Of a stretch of DNA of 25,492 nt, positions 1 through 6,604 are shown one piece after another. Location of the stretch: the IMG/VR virus record IMGVR_UViG_3300037882_000718, positions 1 through 25,492 of that record; one strand, 5' to 3'. How positions within the stretch are numbered: the first letter of the stretch is position 1; each line of letters starts with the position of its first letter. Below the pieces are notes generated by a model, which saw nothing but the letters and a program-made list of their open reading frames with translations, searched no databases and was not told the origin of the DNA. The translations under genes and the position numbers were made by a program. Origin of the DNA: a virus.

Positions 1-988
1 AAGTTATACAATATCCAAAGTCAGCCACGACATAGGTGATCCCTTTGTCACTTCCCGCGCGGTAGACCTTTGGAACGTGGTATTCTTTTGGGAGTTCAGA
101 TTGGAAAGGAAGTTTCCAGATAGGGATTTTGGGATAAACCTTATCCGCTTCATCTTTAACTGTGGCGAACCAACAATCATTGCGTTCGTCGTGGAGTTCA
201 GTGATGTAGACCAACATTCCATTGAAAACACCACAGTCACGATTGTTACGAAGGATGATTAGCTTGTCTCCGATTTCGATGGAGTCGGTGGGTTTGTTTG
301 AGAAGCGACGAAATTTTTCGTTGATCTCGCGGCGGGTTTTGTTTTTTGCGCAGATGACTTGGTCCCAGTTAGAAAGAAGTGGGATGCTAACCTCTCTCTT
401 GGGGATAATTTGGAGTCCATCGAGAGAGTCTCTGATAGAGGGTTGTTCGCCAAGACGAATGCGGTTAGCGAAACCAATGATGGGACTGTGCTCTGCTTGT
501 CGGTGGATTTTTGAGAGGATGTAGTCTGGTTCCTTCATTAGATTAGGATTATCCCCAACTGGTTCAAGCTGACCGGGGTCTCCGACGAAGAGAATAGGGA
601 TGTTGAAACTTTTTAAGTCTTCGTATAGGTCGGATGAAATCATTGAAGCCTCGTCGACAATGATCAAGGATGGTTTGAATTCGAGTTTTTCCTTGAGATG
701 GAATTCTACACCACCACCGGGAAGGGGTGAGCAGTTGTAGATGAGAGAATGGAGGGTTTGAGCGGAAGTCAGACCTTTCTTTTGCAAAACGTTCACAGCT
801 TTTCCGGTGAACGCCGAGATAACAACTGATTTATCGCTATTACGAATGGCTTGTTCGATGAACTTGATGACGGTTGTTTTGCCCGTTCCAGCATAGCCGC
901 CAAGTTTGAACTCGCCACGGTTGAGAGTCAGCCAAGTGCGGATTTTATCAACAGCGGTGTTTTGTTCTGGAGTTAGTTCGATGGTCAT
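1..988 (-). CDS. RecD/Dda-like SF1 DNA helicase (C-terminus beyond window edge)
   Basis: Superfamily 1B helicase predicted to translocate 5'-3' on single-stranded DNA in phage replication or recombination. The frame is open from the ATG at 988 through the left edge (329 codons). Visible motifs: Q-motif around residues 5-14 (LTPEQNTAV), Walker A GYAGTGKT at 31-38, motif Ia SAFTGKAVNVL at 58-68, TLHSLIY at 78-84, Walker B VDEASM at 111-116, motif III GDPGQLEP at 136-143, and the IHRQ arginine near 163. The last visible residues, VADFGYCIT, stand just before the family's usual HK-Q-G motif VI, so perhaps 50-100 residues are missing. It overlaps the ATPase gene upstream by ATGA. RecD2 and T4 Dda share this architecture; I cannot choose between them. 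The helicase call itself is firm. Confidence 0.93.
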   Translation of the reverse strand, partial: MTIELTPEQNTAVDKIRTWLTLNRGEFKLGGYAGTGKTTVIKFIEQAIRNSDKSVVISAFTGKAVNVLQKKGLTSAQTLHSLIYNCSPLPGGGVEFHLKEKLEFKPSLIIVDEASMISSDLYEDLKSFNIPILFVGDPGQLEPVGDNPNLMKEPDYILSKIHRQAEHSPIIGFANRIRLGEQPSIRDSLDGLQIIPKREVSIPLLSNWDQVICAKNKTRREINEKFRRFSNKPTDSIEIGDKLIILRNNRDCGVFNGMLVYITELHDERNDCWFATVKDEADKVYPKIPIWKLPFQSELPKEYHVPKVYRAGSDKGITYVVADFGYCIT

Positions 989-1758
989 ACACATCCCCTC
1001 AAATAAGGTTCAAGTTTTGTCCAAGCCAGTTCTCCGTCGTTGATTTGAATTTCCGCTGGCATGTCCATTGAGTTTTTCAAATCAGACAAAGCTGTCCGAC
1101 GAGTGAAGATTTTGTATTCTTGCGTTCCCGCTACACCGGGAGATGCAGTGCAACGCCACATGTCAGTGAAGAAGCCGCCGAAGTAGTCAGCAATACCTCC
1201 ATTGATTGCGGGGCGGTAACTGTCAACAACGGTTTTCATAACTTCGTTTTTACCTGCTGCCTTTTCAACGATGGTTTCATGGCAGGTGCAGATAGTGGTT
1301 ACGCCGAGGTTGCGCAGCTTGGCAACAAGAAGCGCGATGAAGTGAGTCTTAAACGGTCCCCAGAAATGTGGCTCCATTAGAACTTTCTTTTGTTGCGCGA
1401 GAACCTTTTGCACAATGAACTCATTCACCATAGTGAGGTTGTCGATGACAACAGTGCGGATTTCTGGCTTGCCCTTGATGTCGTGCAAAGCGTCGAGAAG
1501 GTAGTCGAAGCAGTCTGCAGTTGGCCGTGCTTCGCCTTTATTGACATCTTTGTAGGTGATTGCTTCGTAACCGTAGGTTAGGTCAGCTTTCTTGGAACGG
1601 ACGAAACGCTCAGGACCGTCAAGGTTGCGCTCGCAGTCCATGAACGCAACTTTGGGGAATTGCATAGCTAGGGTGGTCTTGCCACCGCCTGGGGGGCCAA
1701 TGAGTAGTATACTTTTGGGTTCGACTGGCTTAGGGGTGGATGGAGTGGAGAAGTTCAT
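985..1758 (-). CDS. Sak4-like AAA/RecA-type ATPase (AAA_24)
   Basis: 257-aa P-loop ATPase of the phage Sak4/AAA_24 type, RecA-core proteins thought to help single-strand annealing or recombination. Walker A GPPGGGKT is at residues 21-28, followed by MDCERNLDGP, which matches the acidic strand these proteins carry after the P-loop. A Walker B-like strand TVVIDNL lies near residue 98 and a sensor-like TTICTCHE near 155. A conserved FFTDMWR-type segment follows in the second half. It sits between the nuclease-side genes and the helicase with 4-nt overlaps on both sides, so all are probably translated as one coupled unit. Family and recombination role are inferred from motif pattern and neighbours; the precise substrate is not visible. 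Confidence 0.88.
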   Translation of the reverse strand: MNFSTPSTPKPVEPKSILLIGPPGGGKTTLAMQFPKVAFMDCERNLDGPERFVRSKKADLTYGYEAITYKDVNKGEARPTADCFDYLLDALHDIKGKPEIRTVVIDNLTMVNEFIVQKVLAQQKKVLMEPHFWGPFKTHFIALLVAKLRNLGVTTICTCHETIVEKAAGKNEVMKTVVDSYRPAINGGIADYFGGFFTDMWRCTASPGVAGTQEYKIFTRRTALSDLKNSMDMPAEIQINDGELAWTKLEPYLRGCV

Positions 1759-2219
1759 TCAATGGACCCTTCTTTACAGACCAACTTCTTCACCTTACGA
1801 ATCGAAGCAGGCACAGCGGGAACTTCTTCTTCAACTTCAATAATTTGACAATTAGGTGGTGGGTTACCTTGGTAACAACGAATGGTTAGTTTGGCACTGT
1901 ATTTCAAGATATAGTTAATCCGACCCTCAGAGGCGGGTTCTTTGGTCCACTTGCCGGGGAAGGTGAGAAGAACACGGACGACTTTATTATGGGGTAAATA
2001 GTCAAAGTCAATATATGAAGTGCCACAGACGGCGGCTTTAATACCTTCCTCAGCAAGAAGGTCAATCTTGTCGGCGATAGACGCCACAAGAGACATGGCG
2101 TTGAAGTAAACGTCAGCTAGGTCAGCAAGGTTTTTTTTGAGTGTGATTGAATGTGGGATTTTGGTGATTGGTTCAGGTGCGGGTTCAGTTATGGTTTGTT
2201 CTTGTTCTTCAGTGTTCAT
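1755..2219 (-). CDS. Hypothetical protein in recombination operon
   Basis: 154-aa protein that I do not recognise. The N-terminal 20 residues are rich in Glu, Pro and Thr and look disordered. A helical stretch follows (about residues 28-65, KNLADLADVYFNAMSLVASI). The centre is beta-rich with aromatic and basic residues (VVRVLLTFPGKW, INYILKYSAKLTIRCYQ), and the end alternates acidic and basic segments. The beta-rich core with an acidic flank would not be out of place for a small single-strand binding or annealing partner of the adjacent ATPase and nuclease, but no motif proves that. ATGA overlaps with both neighbours support translation and this start. Confidence 0.75.
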   Translation of the reverse strand: MNTEEQEQTITEPAPEPITKIPHSITLKKNLADLADVYFNAMSLVASIADKIDLLAEEGIKAAVCGTSYIDFDYLPHNKVVRVLLTFPGKWTKEPASEGRINYILKYSAKLTIRCYQGNPPPNCQIIEVEEEVPAVPASIRKVKKLVCKEGSIE

Positions 2220-3334
2220 GATGTTATGTTTGGTGTTGGACTTGTTTTGTCTTTGAATAATCCCGACATTAGGATTAAATTTCTATCTTCCACTGGGAAG
2301 GTAGAGCAAACGTCATAGTATTGACATTTGCCGAATTTGTTTGTGCAAGAGATGGTGCGCTTGGGGAAGTAGCCCTTGCTGTAGTGCCAGAGGAATTCTT
2401 CAACCAAAGCTATTGCGTTGTTTTTCCACTCTTGGATTTCACCTTCGCCGAGGTGGTACTTTTCTTCTGCGAAGCATTCTTGCCACCAGTCGGAGATTTT
2501 TTTGAACTCGCCCTTTTTATTCGCTGTTCCGTTTGTAACATATTGAGGCGGCGGATTGACTCTGATAGCCCGCACAATGTAGCCGTGAACGGGGAGTTTT
2601 GTCGTTTCGTGGAGGCCAAAGCAGTAACCTTTTTGTTGAGCGGACATCTTTTTATCTGCCCAGAATACGTCGCCGAGAACGGAGGTTGACTTGAAATCGA
2701 GAGTGTGAATGAGACCGTTGATGGAGACGGGAAGGTCGATGAAACCGTGGTAGAGGACTGGGAAACGAAGTTCACCGTTTTGTGATTTAGCGTCAAACAA
2801 CGGCACCACAAAAGGAACCTCAGTCATGATGGAGGTGAGGCCGGTGCCGTTGCACCAAGGGCATTTATGTAATTCAACACCGGAGTTAGTGTCGTCACCA
2901 ATAAGTTCTTCAACTGGAGTTAGGTGAACTTTTACTTTGGTTCCTTTGCAATTCCCACACTTCCTCGGAACATCATACCTCAATAAATCCATATCTTCAA
3001 ACTCAAACTTCTCTACATATTTTTCATAAATTTGTATCGCCCAGTTGACTTGACGGAAGTCTCCCTCGTCAATTGGTTCATTCATAAAAGCTTCGGACAA
3101 CATATCCGCGATGCGGGTTTTGATCTCGTCGGTGGAGAGGTTGTATTCTTGGAGACGGTAGTGCATCTCCATTGCACTGTGGAGGTGCGAGCCAAAGGTG
3201 ATCGCGGCGGAGTCGTTGGAGCTAACGCGAGCGTCGAGTTTATAGAAAGATGCACCACGAGTGCAGCGTTCAATCCATTCCATAAAGGAGTTGGAGATGT
3301 AGAGTGAACCGTCGATGAGTGGGAGAGGGGTCAT
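2216..3334 (-). CDS. Cas4/RecB-like PD-(D/E)XK nuclease with Fe-S cysteines
   Basis: 372-aa nuclease of the RecB/Cas4 (PDDEXK_1) type, expected to resect DNA ends in replication or recombination. Evidence: SNSFMEWIERC near residues 14-24; GSHLHSAMEMHY at 48-59 (motif I His); GFID and LDFKST in the middle (catalytic Asp and D-x-K); QQKGYCFGL (Q-x-x-x-Y motif). C24 together with C330, C337 and C343 forms the one-plus-three cysteine arrangement that binds a 4Fe-4S cluster in Cas4, AddB and Dna2. Between motifs I and II is an inserted CxxC pair (CGNCKGTK and CPWCNGTG, about residues 130-165) resembling a DnaJ-type zinc finger. Neighbours are a Sak4-like ATPase and a helicase, giving a coherent DNA-processing set. 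Confidence 0.9.
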   Translation of the reverse strand: MTPLPLIDGSLYISNSFMEWIERCTRGASFYKLDARVSSNDSAAITFGSHLHSAMEMHYRLQEYNLSTDEIKTRIADMLSEAFMNEPIDEGDFRQVNWAIQIYEKYVEKFEFEDMDLLRYDVPRKCGNCKGTKVKVHLTPVEELIGDDTNSGVELHKCPWCNGTGLTSIMTEVPFVVPLFDAKSQNGELRFPVLYHGFIDLPVSINGLIHTLDFKSTSVLGDVFWADKKMSAQQKGYCFGLHETTKLPVHGYIVRAIRVNPPPQYVTNGTANKKGEFKKISDWWQECFAEEKYHLGEGEIQEWKNNAIALVEEFLWHYSKGYFPKRTISCTNKFGKCQYYDVCSTFPVEDRNLILMSGLFKDKTSPTPNITS

Positions 3335-3561
3335 TTGTTGTAGTTAGTTGATTTGAAATTCTTCATGTTGTCTTTCCCCATTTGTTCAAAGGCTGGAGCA
3401 AAGATGTTGGTGTTATACCAGTTAATCGTTGCTTTTGTTGCGTAGCGTGCGCCGAGTTTACAACCAGCGATTTTACCTTTATTGTAGGAAACCCAACAGG
3501 TAAGAGAGTTGGATATAGCAAGGCAACAAGCAAGAATGGAGATGGAGAAGGTGAGGTTCAT
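3331..3561 (-). CDS. Small protein with N-terminal hydrophobic segment
   Basis: 76-aa protein of unknown function. Residues 3-25 (LTFSISILACCLAISNSLTCW) are hydrophobic and could be a membrane anchor or a signal peptide; the cysteine pair at 12-13 lacks a clear lipobox. The rest is polar with Lys, Asn and Tyr. It has ATGA overlaps with the genes before and after it in the recombination operon. That supports expression, but a membrane protein is an odd partner for soluble DNA enzymes. It might tether the complex or simply be carried in the transcript. Confidence 0.6.
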   Translation of the reverse strand: MNLTFSISILACCLAISNSLTCWVSYNKGKIAGCKLGARYATKATINWYNTNIFAPAFEQMGKDNMKNFKSTNYNK

Positions 3562-3761
3562 TTATCTGGTAAAACATCCATCACCACAAGTTCATCTAGG
3601 TCAGTCCAGAATTGGCAGTTAGCAATCTCGTATCGGAACTTTGCTACTTTGCTGCTAGGTGAGATTTCAAGTAGAGTCCACTCATGGCGAGCTATTCTTG
3701 TCATGCTGTCAGTGAGCAAAAGCCGCTTGCCTATAAGTTCGGTCCATTTATGGGAGGGCAT
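3558..3761 (-). CDS. Small hypothetical protein, first gene of recombination operon
   Basis: 67 aa from the ATG at 3761 (starts MPSHKWTELIGKR). An in-frame ATG at 3782 exists, but those extra seven codons lie inside a terminator-like hairpin and its T-run, so I prefer the internal start. Content is mixed alpha/beta with many aromatic and acidic residues; the C-terminus LDELVVMDVLPDK could be an interaction tail. No family recognised. Its stop overlaps the next start by ATGA, which makes it the first member of the six-gene coupled set running to the left edge. Confidence 0.6.
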   Translation of the reverse strand: MPSHKWTELIGKRLLLTDSMTRIARHEWTLLEISPSSKVAKFRYEIANCQFWTDLDELVVMDVLPDK

Positions 3762-3764
3762 ATA

Positions 3765-3794
3765 GAAATAAAAAGGCGGCATTTACATTCCGCC
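3765..3794 (-). terminator. Weak intrinsic terminator-like hairpin
   Basis: On the minus strand GGCGG (3794-3790) pairs with CCGCC (3779-3775) and is followed by TTTTTATTT. The stem is only 5 bp plus two weak inner pairs, so termination may be partial. It lies between the 3.8-4.8 kb genes and the recombination operon. Confidence 0.5.
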
Positions 3795-3818
3795 ACGCGC
3801 TCGAAATTGTTTTTCCCG

Positions 3819-3974
3819 TCACGCAAATTCATCCATTGACCCATCTGGTTCACTCTTTTCTTCCTCTTTCCTTTTATTTCCACGAAAGGCGGCTTGAAGC
3901 GCTTGACTACTTGACCTTAGCCGCCTTACTTCGACGATTCTTTCCCTTAACTGTTCCGGGGACATCAGATGCAT
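3819..3974 (-). CDS. Small helical protein overlapping the next gene
   Basis: 51 aa if started at 3974 (MHLMSPEQLRERIVEV...); 3965 is also possible. It is a single amphipathic helix rich in Arg, Leu and Gln (residues 5-32) followed by a charged tail ending GSMDEFA. The first part lies in another frame over the 3' end of the 3907-4260 gene. The frame stays open further upstream, but that part is Ser/Thr/Pro-rich and looks like shadow translation. A GGAGGGG stretch sits about 15 nt before 3974, too far for an ideal SD. Protein-like composition is the main support; no function is visible. Confidence 0.5.
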   Translation of the reverse strand: MHLMSPEQLRERIVEVRRLRSSSQALQAAFRGNKRKEEEKSEPDGSMDEFA

Positions 3975-4260
3975 TGGTTGGTTGATCAACCCCTCCAGTG
4001 GAGCTTCCATTGAAGGGTCTGGTGGGGTCGACGATGACGCAGTTGACGAGGAAGGATTCGAGTTCATTGGATTGGGTGAGGTCAGAGATGCCGTGGGAGA
4101 CACAGGCTTGGTGGAATTTGTCAATAAGAGTGTTGGTGATGATGGTTAAGGTTCCAGACTGAAGTCGGATTCCTTTGAAGTATTTCCAGACGTCTTCAGA
4201 GATGTAGGTCGCGAGACGTCGGTCGGGGGTTGAGAGGTATGGGTTGGTGAAGGTGGGCAT
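3907..4260 (-). CDS. Hypothetical protein
   Basis: 117-aa protein without recognised family. The first 75 residues have regular helix/strand content (RRLATYISEDVWKYFKGIRL, TIITNTLIDKFHQAC) and could form a small DNA-binding or oligomerising domain: the pattern of a short strand followed by two helices faintly resembles ribbon-helix-helix proteins, but this is weak. The C-terminal 40 residues are Gly, Thr and Pro-rich, ending with a basic tail KGKNRRSKAAKVK. It starts 24 nt after the stop of the upstream 179-aa gene, with a hairpin in between; no SD is obvious. Confidence 0.7.
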   Translation of the reverse strand: MPTFTNPYLSTPDRRLATYISEDVWKYFKGIRLQSGTLTIITNTLIDKFHQACVSHGISDLTQSNELESFLVNCVIVDPTRPFNGSSTGGVDQPTNASDVPGTVKGKNRRSKAAKVK

Positions 4261-4278
4261 AAAATGTTATCTAGTGAA

Positions 4279-4292
4279 TAGCGGTCACGCTA
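4279..4292 (-). promoter_or_regulatory. Hairpin across a stop codon
   Basis: TAGCG (4292-4288 on the minus strand) pairs with CGCTA (4283-4279) around a TGAC loop that holds the TGA stop of the 179-aa gene. It fits the pattern of hairpins at cistron junctions in this phage. Confidence 0.4.
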
Positions 4293-4824
4293 CAAATTCC
4301 TCCATGTGTTTGCTGACCACATTTCGTTCTTTTCTCTCTTTTGGTTGCGGAATTTCAATATCCGCGGGGATGGAGTTAAGGTCATCGGGGATGAAGCTAT
4401 CCCAGTGGATGTCAGCCCAATGGTGGGTGTCATTTACACCAACAATAAGGAAAGCTTTGATACCGTTGGTTAGAACAACTTTGCCGCGAAGAGTGGGGAG
4501 ACCATTGACTTCACCAATCACTGAGCAACCGCGAAATGGGGGTTCACCGCGCTTGGCTTTAGGGAGAGTAAGATTGTAACGCTTCATGATCTCGATCACG
4601 TCGAGAGAATGTTCACATGGTGGTTCTTTGACTGGAGTGATTGAAGTTGCGGCACAAGCTCGTGTATAGGCAAGGGCTTGTTCGCGGTCCCAGGTTATAC
4701 TAAAAACAGTTCCCTTTTCGGCTTCGTAACAGTATTCAAGATCCGCTTTAATCTTTTGTTGGAGTTCATCAAGGGGGAGATCGGATTCAATCGCCAAGGA
4801 AATGTTCAAGAAAGACACGGACAT
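4285..4824 (-). CDS. Hypothetical protein
   Basis: 179 aa from the ATG at 4824, chosen because AGAAAGGG lies 8 nt upstream; an in-frame ATG at 4854 has no such site. The N-terminal half is helical with several Cys (YCYEAEKG, ACAATS). The middle has a strand-rich region (GCSVIGEVNGLPTLRGKVVLTNGIKAFLIVGVNDTHHWADIHWD) that could be an OB-like or beta-barrel fold. The tail is charged (PKERKERNVVSKHMEEFVA). No catalytic motif is evident. The SD lies within the last codons of the preceding 38-aa gene, so the two are probably translationally linked. Confidence 0.72.
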   Translation of the reverse strand: MSVSFLNISLAIESDLPLDELQQKIKADLEYCYEAEKGTVFSITWDREQALAYTRACAATSITPVKEPPCEHSLDVIEIMKRYNLTLPKAKRGEPPFRGCSVIGEVNGLPTLRGKVVLTNGIKAFLIVGVNDTHHWADIHWDSFIPDDLNSIPADIEIPQPKERKERNVVSKHMEEFVA

Positions 4825-4828
4825 AGAA

Positions 4829-4945
4829 TTAACCCTTTCTATCAGGTGCACCAACCTTCGCTTTGGTGGACTTACGCTTGGCTTGCATTGCGATGCGTTG
4901 AGCTTTTGTGGTGTGTTTGGAACGTGATTTAGTGTTGTTGTTCAT
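4829..4945 (-). CDS. Very basic 38-aa peptide
   Basis: The frame begins MNNNTKSRSKHTTKAQRIA and ends APDRKG. About one third of residues are Lys or Arg with few acids, and it is predicted soluble. It could bind nucleic acid. The leader is A-rich (AACCAAAACAAACAAAA) without an SD, like that of the 232-aa gene upstream. Its 3' end contains the SD of the 179-aa gene. Small size limits certainty, but a similar leader and the coupled SD support it. Confidence 0.55.
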   Translation of the reverse strand: MNNNTKSRSKHTTKAQRIAMQAKRKSTKAKVGAPDRKG

Positions 4946-5189
4946 TTTTGTTTGTTTTGGTTAAAATTTTAATTAACTCATATCACTCCACTATTTCTAA
5001 TGGAGTGAGTGAATTAACGCTACGTATCGCTATGACGTAGCACATAGAGCCTTGTTTTTTATTACGAAGAGTTGCGCGGCTGCTGCTCACGTCCCGTCTC
5101 TCCACGTGGATTATACTGGCGTTATGCAAATTCATAACTCTCAGTTTTGCTTGCGAAACAAAGTCTCGCCCCATAACAGGGCAAAACCA
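4946..5189 (-). other. 244-nt intergenic region with serial hairpins
   Basis: No convincing gene. Read on the minus strand it holds, in order: a GCCCTGTTA-family hairpin right after the stop (5187-5163); GCGAGAC/GTTTCGC; GTTATG/CATAAC (5139-5122); GCTACGT/ACGTAGC (5041-5019) and TCACTCCA/TGGAGTGA (5008-4983). It ends in the A-rich leader of the 38-aa peptide. Such a string of stable hairpins suggests a structured untranslated RNA. Confidence 0.5.
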
Positions 5190-5888
5190 TTAAGCAGCGA
5201 ATTCCTTCGCGTTTTGGGCTTCGATAGCAGCTTTGGCAGCGGCTTCCTTGGCACGGTCGTAGCGATCCAGTGCCCAACCAAGGTGGGTGATCTGTTCGTC
5301 GGAGTCGTTCTTGACACCGGGCAACAGGGCGAAGGTTTCGCCGTTGAACAACTTGCCAAAGGCGGTGGTGAACTTGTCCAACTTGAGCTTGCCAGTGAGG
5401 AACAAGACAGCTTGATCCTTGCGCTTTTGGGCGAGAACTTTGGGCTTCTTGACACTCGGTTCGGCCTTGCGGAGGTCGACTCCGATAGGTGCGATGATAA
5501 CTTCCTTGCCTTCAGCGTCCTTGGTGGTGTAACCCTTGGCTTGACGTTGAACTTCCTTTTCGACAAGATCAAAGGAGAGTTGCGGGTTCTCTGCAAAGGC
5601 ACGGCGGACATAGATAGCGTCGGACTCTGTGCGGACAGTGGTTTCCTTGTCGCCAACCTTCTTTTTCTCGGTCTTAAACGGCACCTTGGACATCTTGTTC
5701 ACCACATCAACTACAATTGTCCGTGCATCACCATTGGACCCATGCGCGTGCATGTAGCCATTGAGCTTGGACACAATCTGTTCCTTCGTCGCATGTTTGA
5801 GCATTTCGTCGAGGTCAACGTATTCCAAGGCGGGAACCTTGAAGGAACGATCATTGACGTCGAGGATTTCGCGGATTGTTTCACGCAT
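5190..5888 (-). CDS. Hypothetical protein (abundant-looking, Lys/Ala-rich)
   Basis: 232 aa from the ATG at 5888 (MRETIREILDVND). An upstream in-frame ATG at 5957 would translate a hairpin-containing leader and an A-rich stretch, so I reject it. The protein is highly charged, with helical N- and C-termini (C-terminal KEAAAKAAIEAQNAKEFAA) and a central Lys-rich part (KTEKKKVGDKETTVRTE). No family recognised; it might be a single-strand DNA-binding or early regulatory protein, but only its charge suggests this. Codon choice is restricted (AAG, GCC, TTC, GTC), as in strongly expressed genes. Confidence 0.8.
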   Translation of the reverse strand: MRETIREILDVNDRSFKVPALEYVDLDEMLKHATKEQIVSKLNGYMHAHGSNGDARTIVVDVVNKMSKVPFKTEKKKVGDKETTVRTESDAIYVRRAFAENPQLSFDLVEKEVQRQAKGYTTKDAEGKEVIIAPIGVDLRKAEPSVKKPKVLAQKRKDQAVLFLTGKLKLDKFTTAFGKLFNGETFALLPGVKNDSDEQITHLGWALDRYDRAKEAAAKAAIEAQNAKEFAA

Positions 5889-5968
5889 AACTGTTTTTTG
5901 TTTTTGTTTGTTTTTACTGTGCAACATTTTCCGGTGTTGCGTTCCGGTTGGAGTCAAACTGACTCAAA

Positions 5969-6055
5969 TTAGGTAAGGACAATCCACAACACAATTCCAA
6001 TCTTGACAATCACTGCCAAGATGACATAGAGAATGACAAAGGCGGAGGAGGTCAT
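5969..6055 (-). CDS. 28-aa membrane peptide
   Basis: Reads MTSSAFVILYVILAVIVKIG and a few more hydrophobic residues: a single transmembrane helix of about 20 residues. Its ATG overlaps the stop of the preceding 25-aa membrane peptide by ATGA, which argues for real translational coupling. Function unknown; phage membrane peptides of this size include holin-like and exclusion factors, but nothing here proves that. Confidence 0.5.
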   Translation of the reverse strand: MTSSAFVILYVILAVIVKIGIVLWIVLT

Positions 6056-6129
6056 AGGAAAGAGGTTAAAATGTAGGTGAGGGTGAAAAGGATGACAAAG
6101 ATGAGGGAGAAGGTGAAGTCTTTAATCAT
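6052..6129 (-). CDS. 25-aa membrane peptide
   Basis: Reads MIKDFTFSLIFVILFTLTYI plus five residues: two charged residues, then one hydrophobic helix. It begins 4 nt after the stop of the 64-aa gene upstream and overlaps the next tiny membrane gene by ATGA. Function unknown. Confidence 0.5.
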   Translation of the reverse strand: MIKDFTFSLIFVILFTLTYILTSFL

Positions 6130-6133
6130 AAAT

Positions 6134-6328
6134 TTAACCAATAACAAAATTGCAAGTTCCATTCTTATTGAATTGGCGGAAGAAATAAGTCTTGTCAGAA
6201 AGGATTCCAGAATTCACTCGACCGTCTGAGTTCGCGGACACGGCTCTAAGTTTAATTCCGTGTTGTCGCCATTGTTCAAATGGAACGTTTAGTAGAATGC
6301 TTGACTTGGTTATGAATTTCATTTTCAT
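6134..6328 (-). CDS. Small hypothetical protein
   Basis: 64 aa from the ATG at 6328, placed by the SD GGAGGG 10 nt upstream; a longer frame from 6412 lacks support. The sequence is basic and mixed (MKMKFITKSSILLNVPFEQW, then GRVNSGILSDKTYFFRQF). No family recognised. It is the middle member of a run of very small genes between the tRNA and the 232-aa gene, each spaced by a few nucleotides. Confidence 0.6.
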   Translation of the reverse strand: MKMKFITKSSILLNVPFEQWRQHGIKLRAVSANSDGRVNSGILSDKTYFFRQFNKNGTCNFVIG

Positions 6329-6332
6329 AAGT

Positions 6333-6455
6333 TTAATTCCCTCCAAGGAGTTGACCGAGTTCTTCTTTGTGGAGAAGACTGTAGTTAAAGGTATCCCATT
6401 CATACCAGACATAGAAGAAGTCTAGGTTTGTTGGTGATTGAATGATGGTTAGCAT
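6333..6455 (-). CDS. 40-aa hypothetical protein
   Basis: Starts MLTIIQSPTNLDFFYVWYEW and ends GQLLGGN; aromatic and acidic in the middle. The start is 10 nt downstream of the tRNA 3' end, so both may be on one transcript. The SD for the next gene (GGAGGG) overlaps its last codons, a sign of coupled translation. No function can be assigned. Confidence 0.5.
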   Translation of the reverse strand: MLTIIQSPTNLDFFYVWYEWDTFNYSLLHKEELGQLLGGN

Positions 6456-6465
6456 AGAGTTAATT

Positions 6466-6559
6466 GAGCGCAACAGGAGTCGAACCTGCATGATTGAGTA
6501 TCTCGGTGTTTCTGTTCTCAGCTATTTTCCACCTAGCGTCTACATTCCGCCATGCGCCC
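6466..6559 (-). tRNA. Class II tRNA, probably tRNA-Ser(GGA) or a Leu-like tRNA
   Basis: 94-nt tRNA with a 7-bp acceptor stem GGGCGCA/TGCGCTC (one G-U), U8, a short D-arm GCGGAATGTAGAC, a T-arm GCAGG-TTCGACT-CCTGT and discriminator A at 6465; CCA is not encoded. The long region before the T-arm (TGAG...CTCA) marks class II (Ser/Leu). The best anticodon stem, GCTAG/ATAGC with loop GTGGAAA, gives anticodon GGA (Ser) but has a G-A mismatch at the base of the loop and competes with the D-stem. The D-arm itself looks Leu-like. The tRNA call is firm, the isotype is not. Confidence 0.78.
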
Positions 6560-6568
6560 GAAACAAAC

Positions 6569-6604
6569 CCCTCAACCAAGGGAGAAAGGTGCCTTGGTTG
6601 AGGG
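6569..6604 (-). terminator. Strong 13-bp hairpin just upstream of the tRNA
   Basis: CCCTCAACCAAGG pairs perfectly with CCTTGGTTGAGGG around a 10-nt loop. On the minus strand it is followed by GGTTTGTTT, terminator-like, and ends about 9 nt before the tRNA 5' end. It could equally be a processing site for the tRNA precursor. Confidence 0.5.

Noticed and set aside
4983-5174. 63-aa leftward frame
   Set aside because: Starts within a repeat-family hairpin and covers serial hairpins; no SD.
5052-5972. 306-codon plus-strand frame opposite the 232-aa gene
   Set aside because: Crosses the hairpin-rich gap and both leaders; the minus-strand gene has a better start and context.
6466-6559. Intron-containing tRNA
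   Set aside because: At 94 nt it is fully explained by a class II tRNA with a long extra arm; no room for a self-splicing intron.
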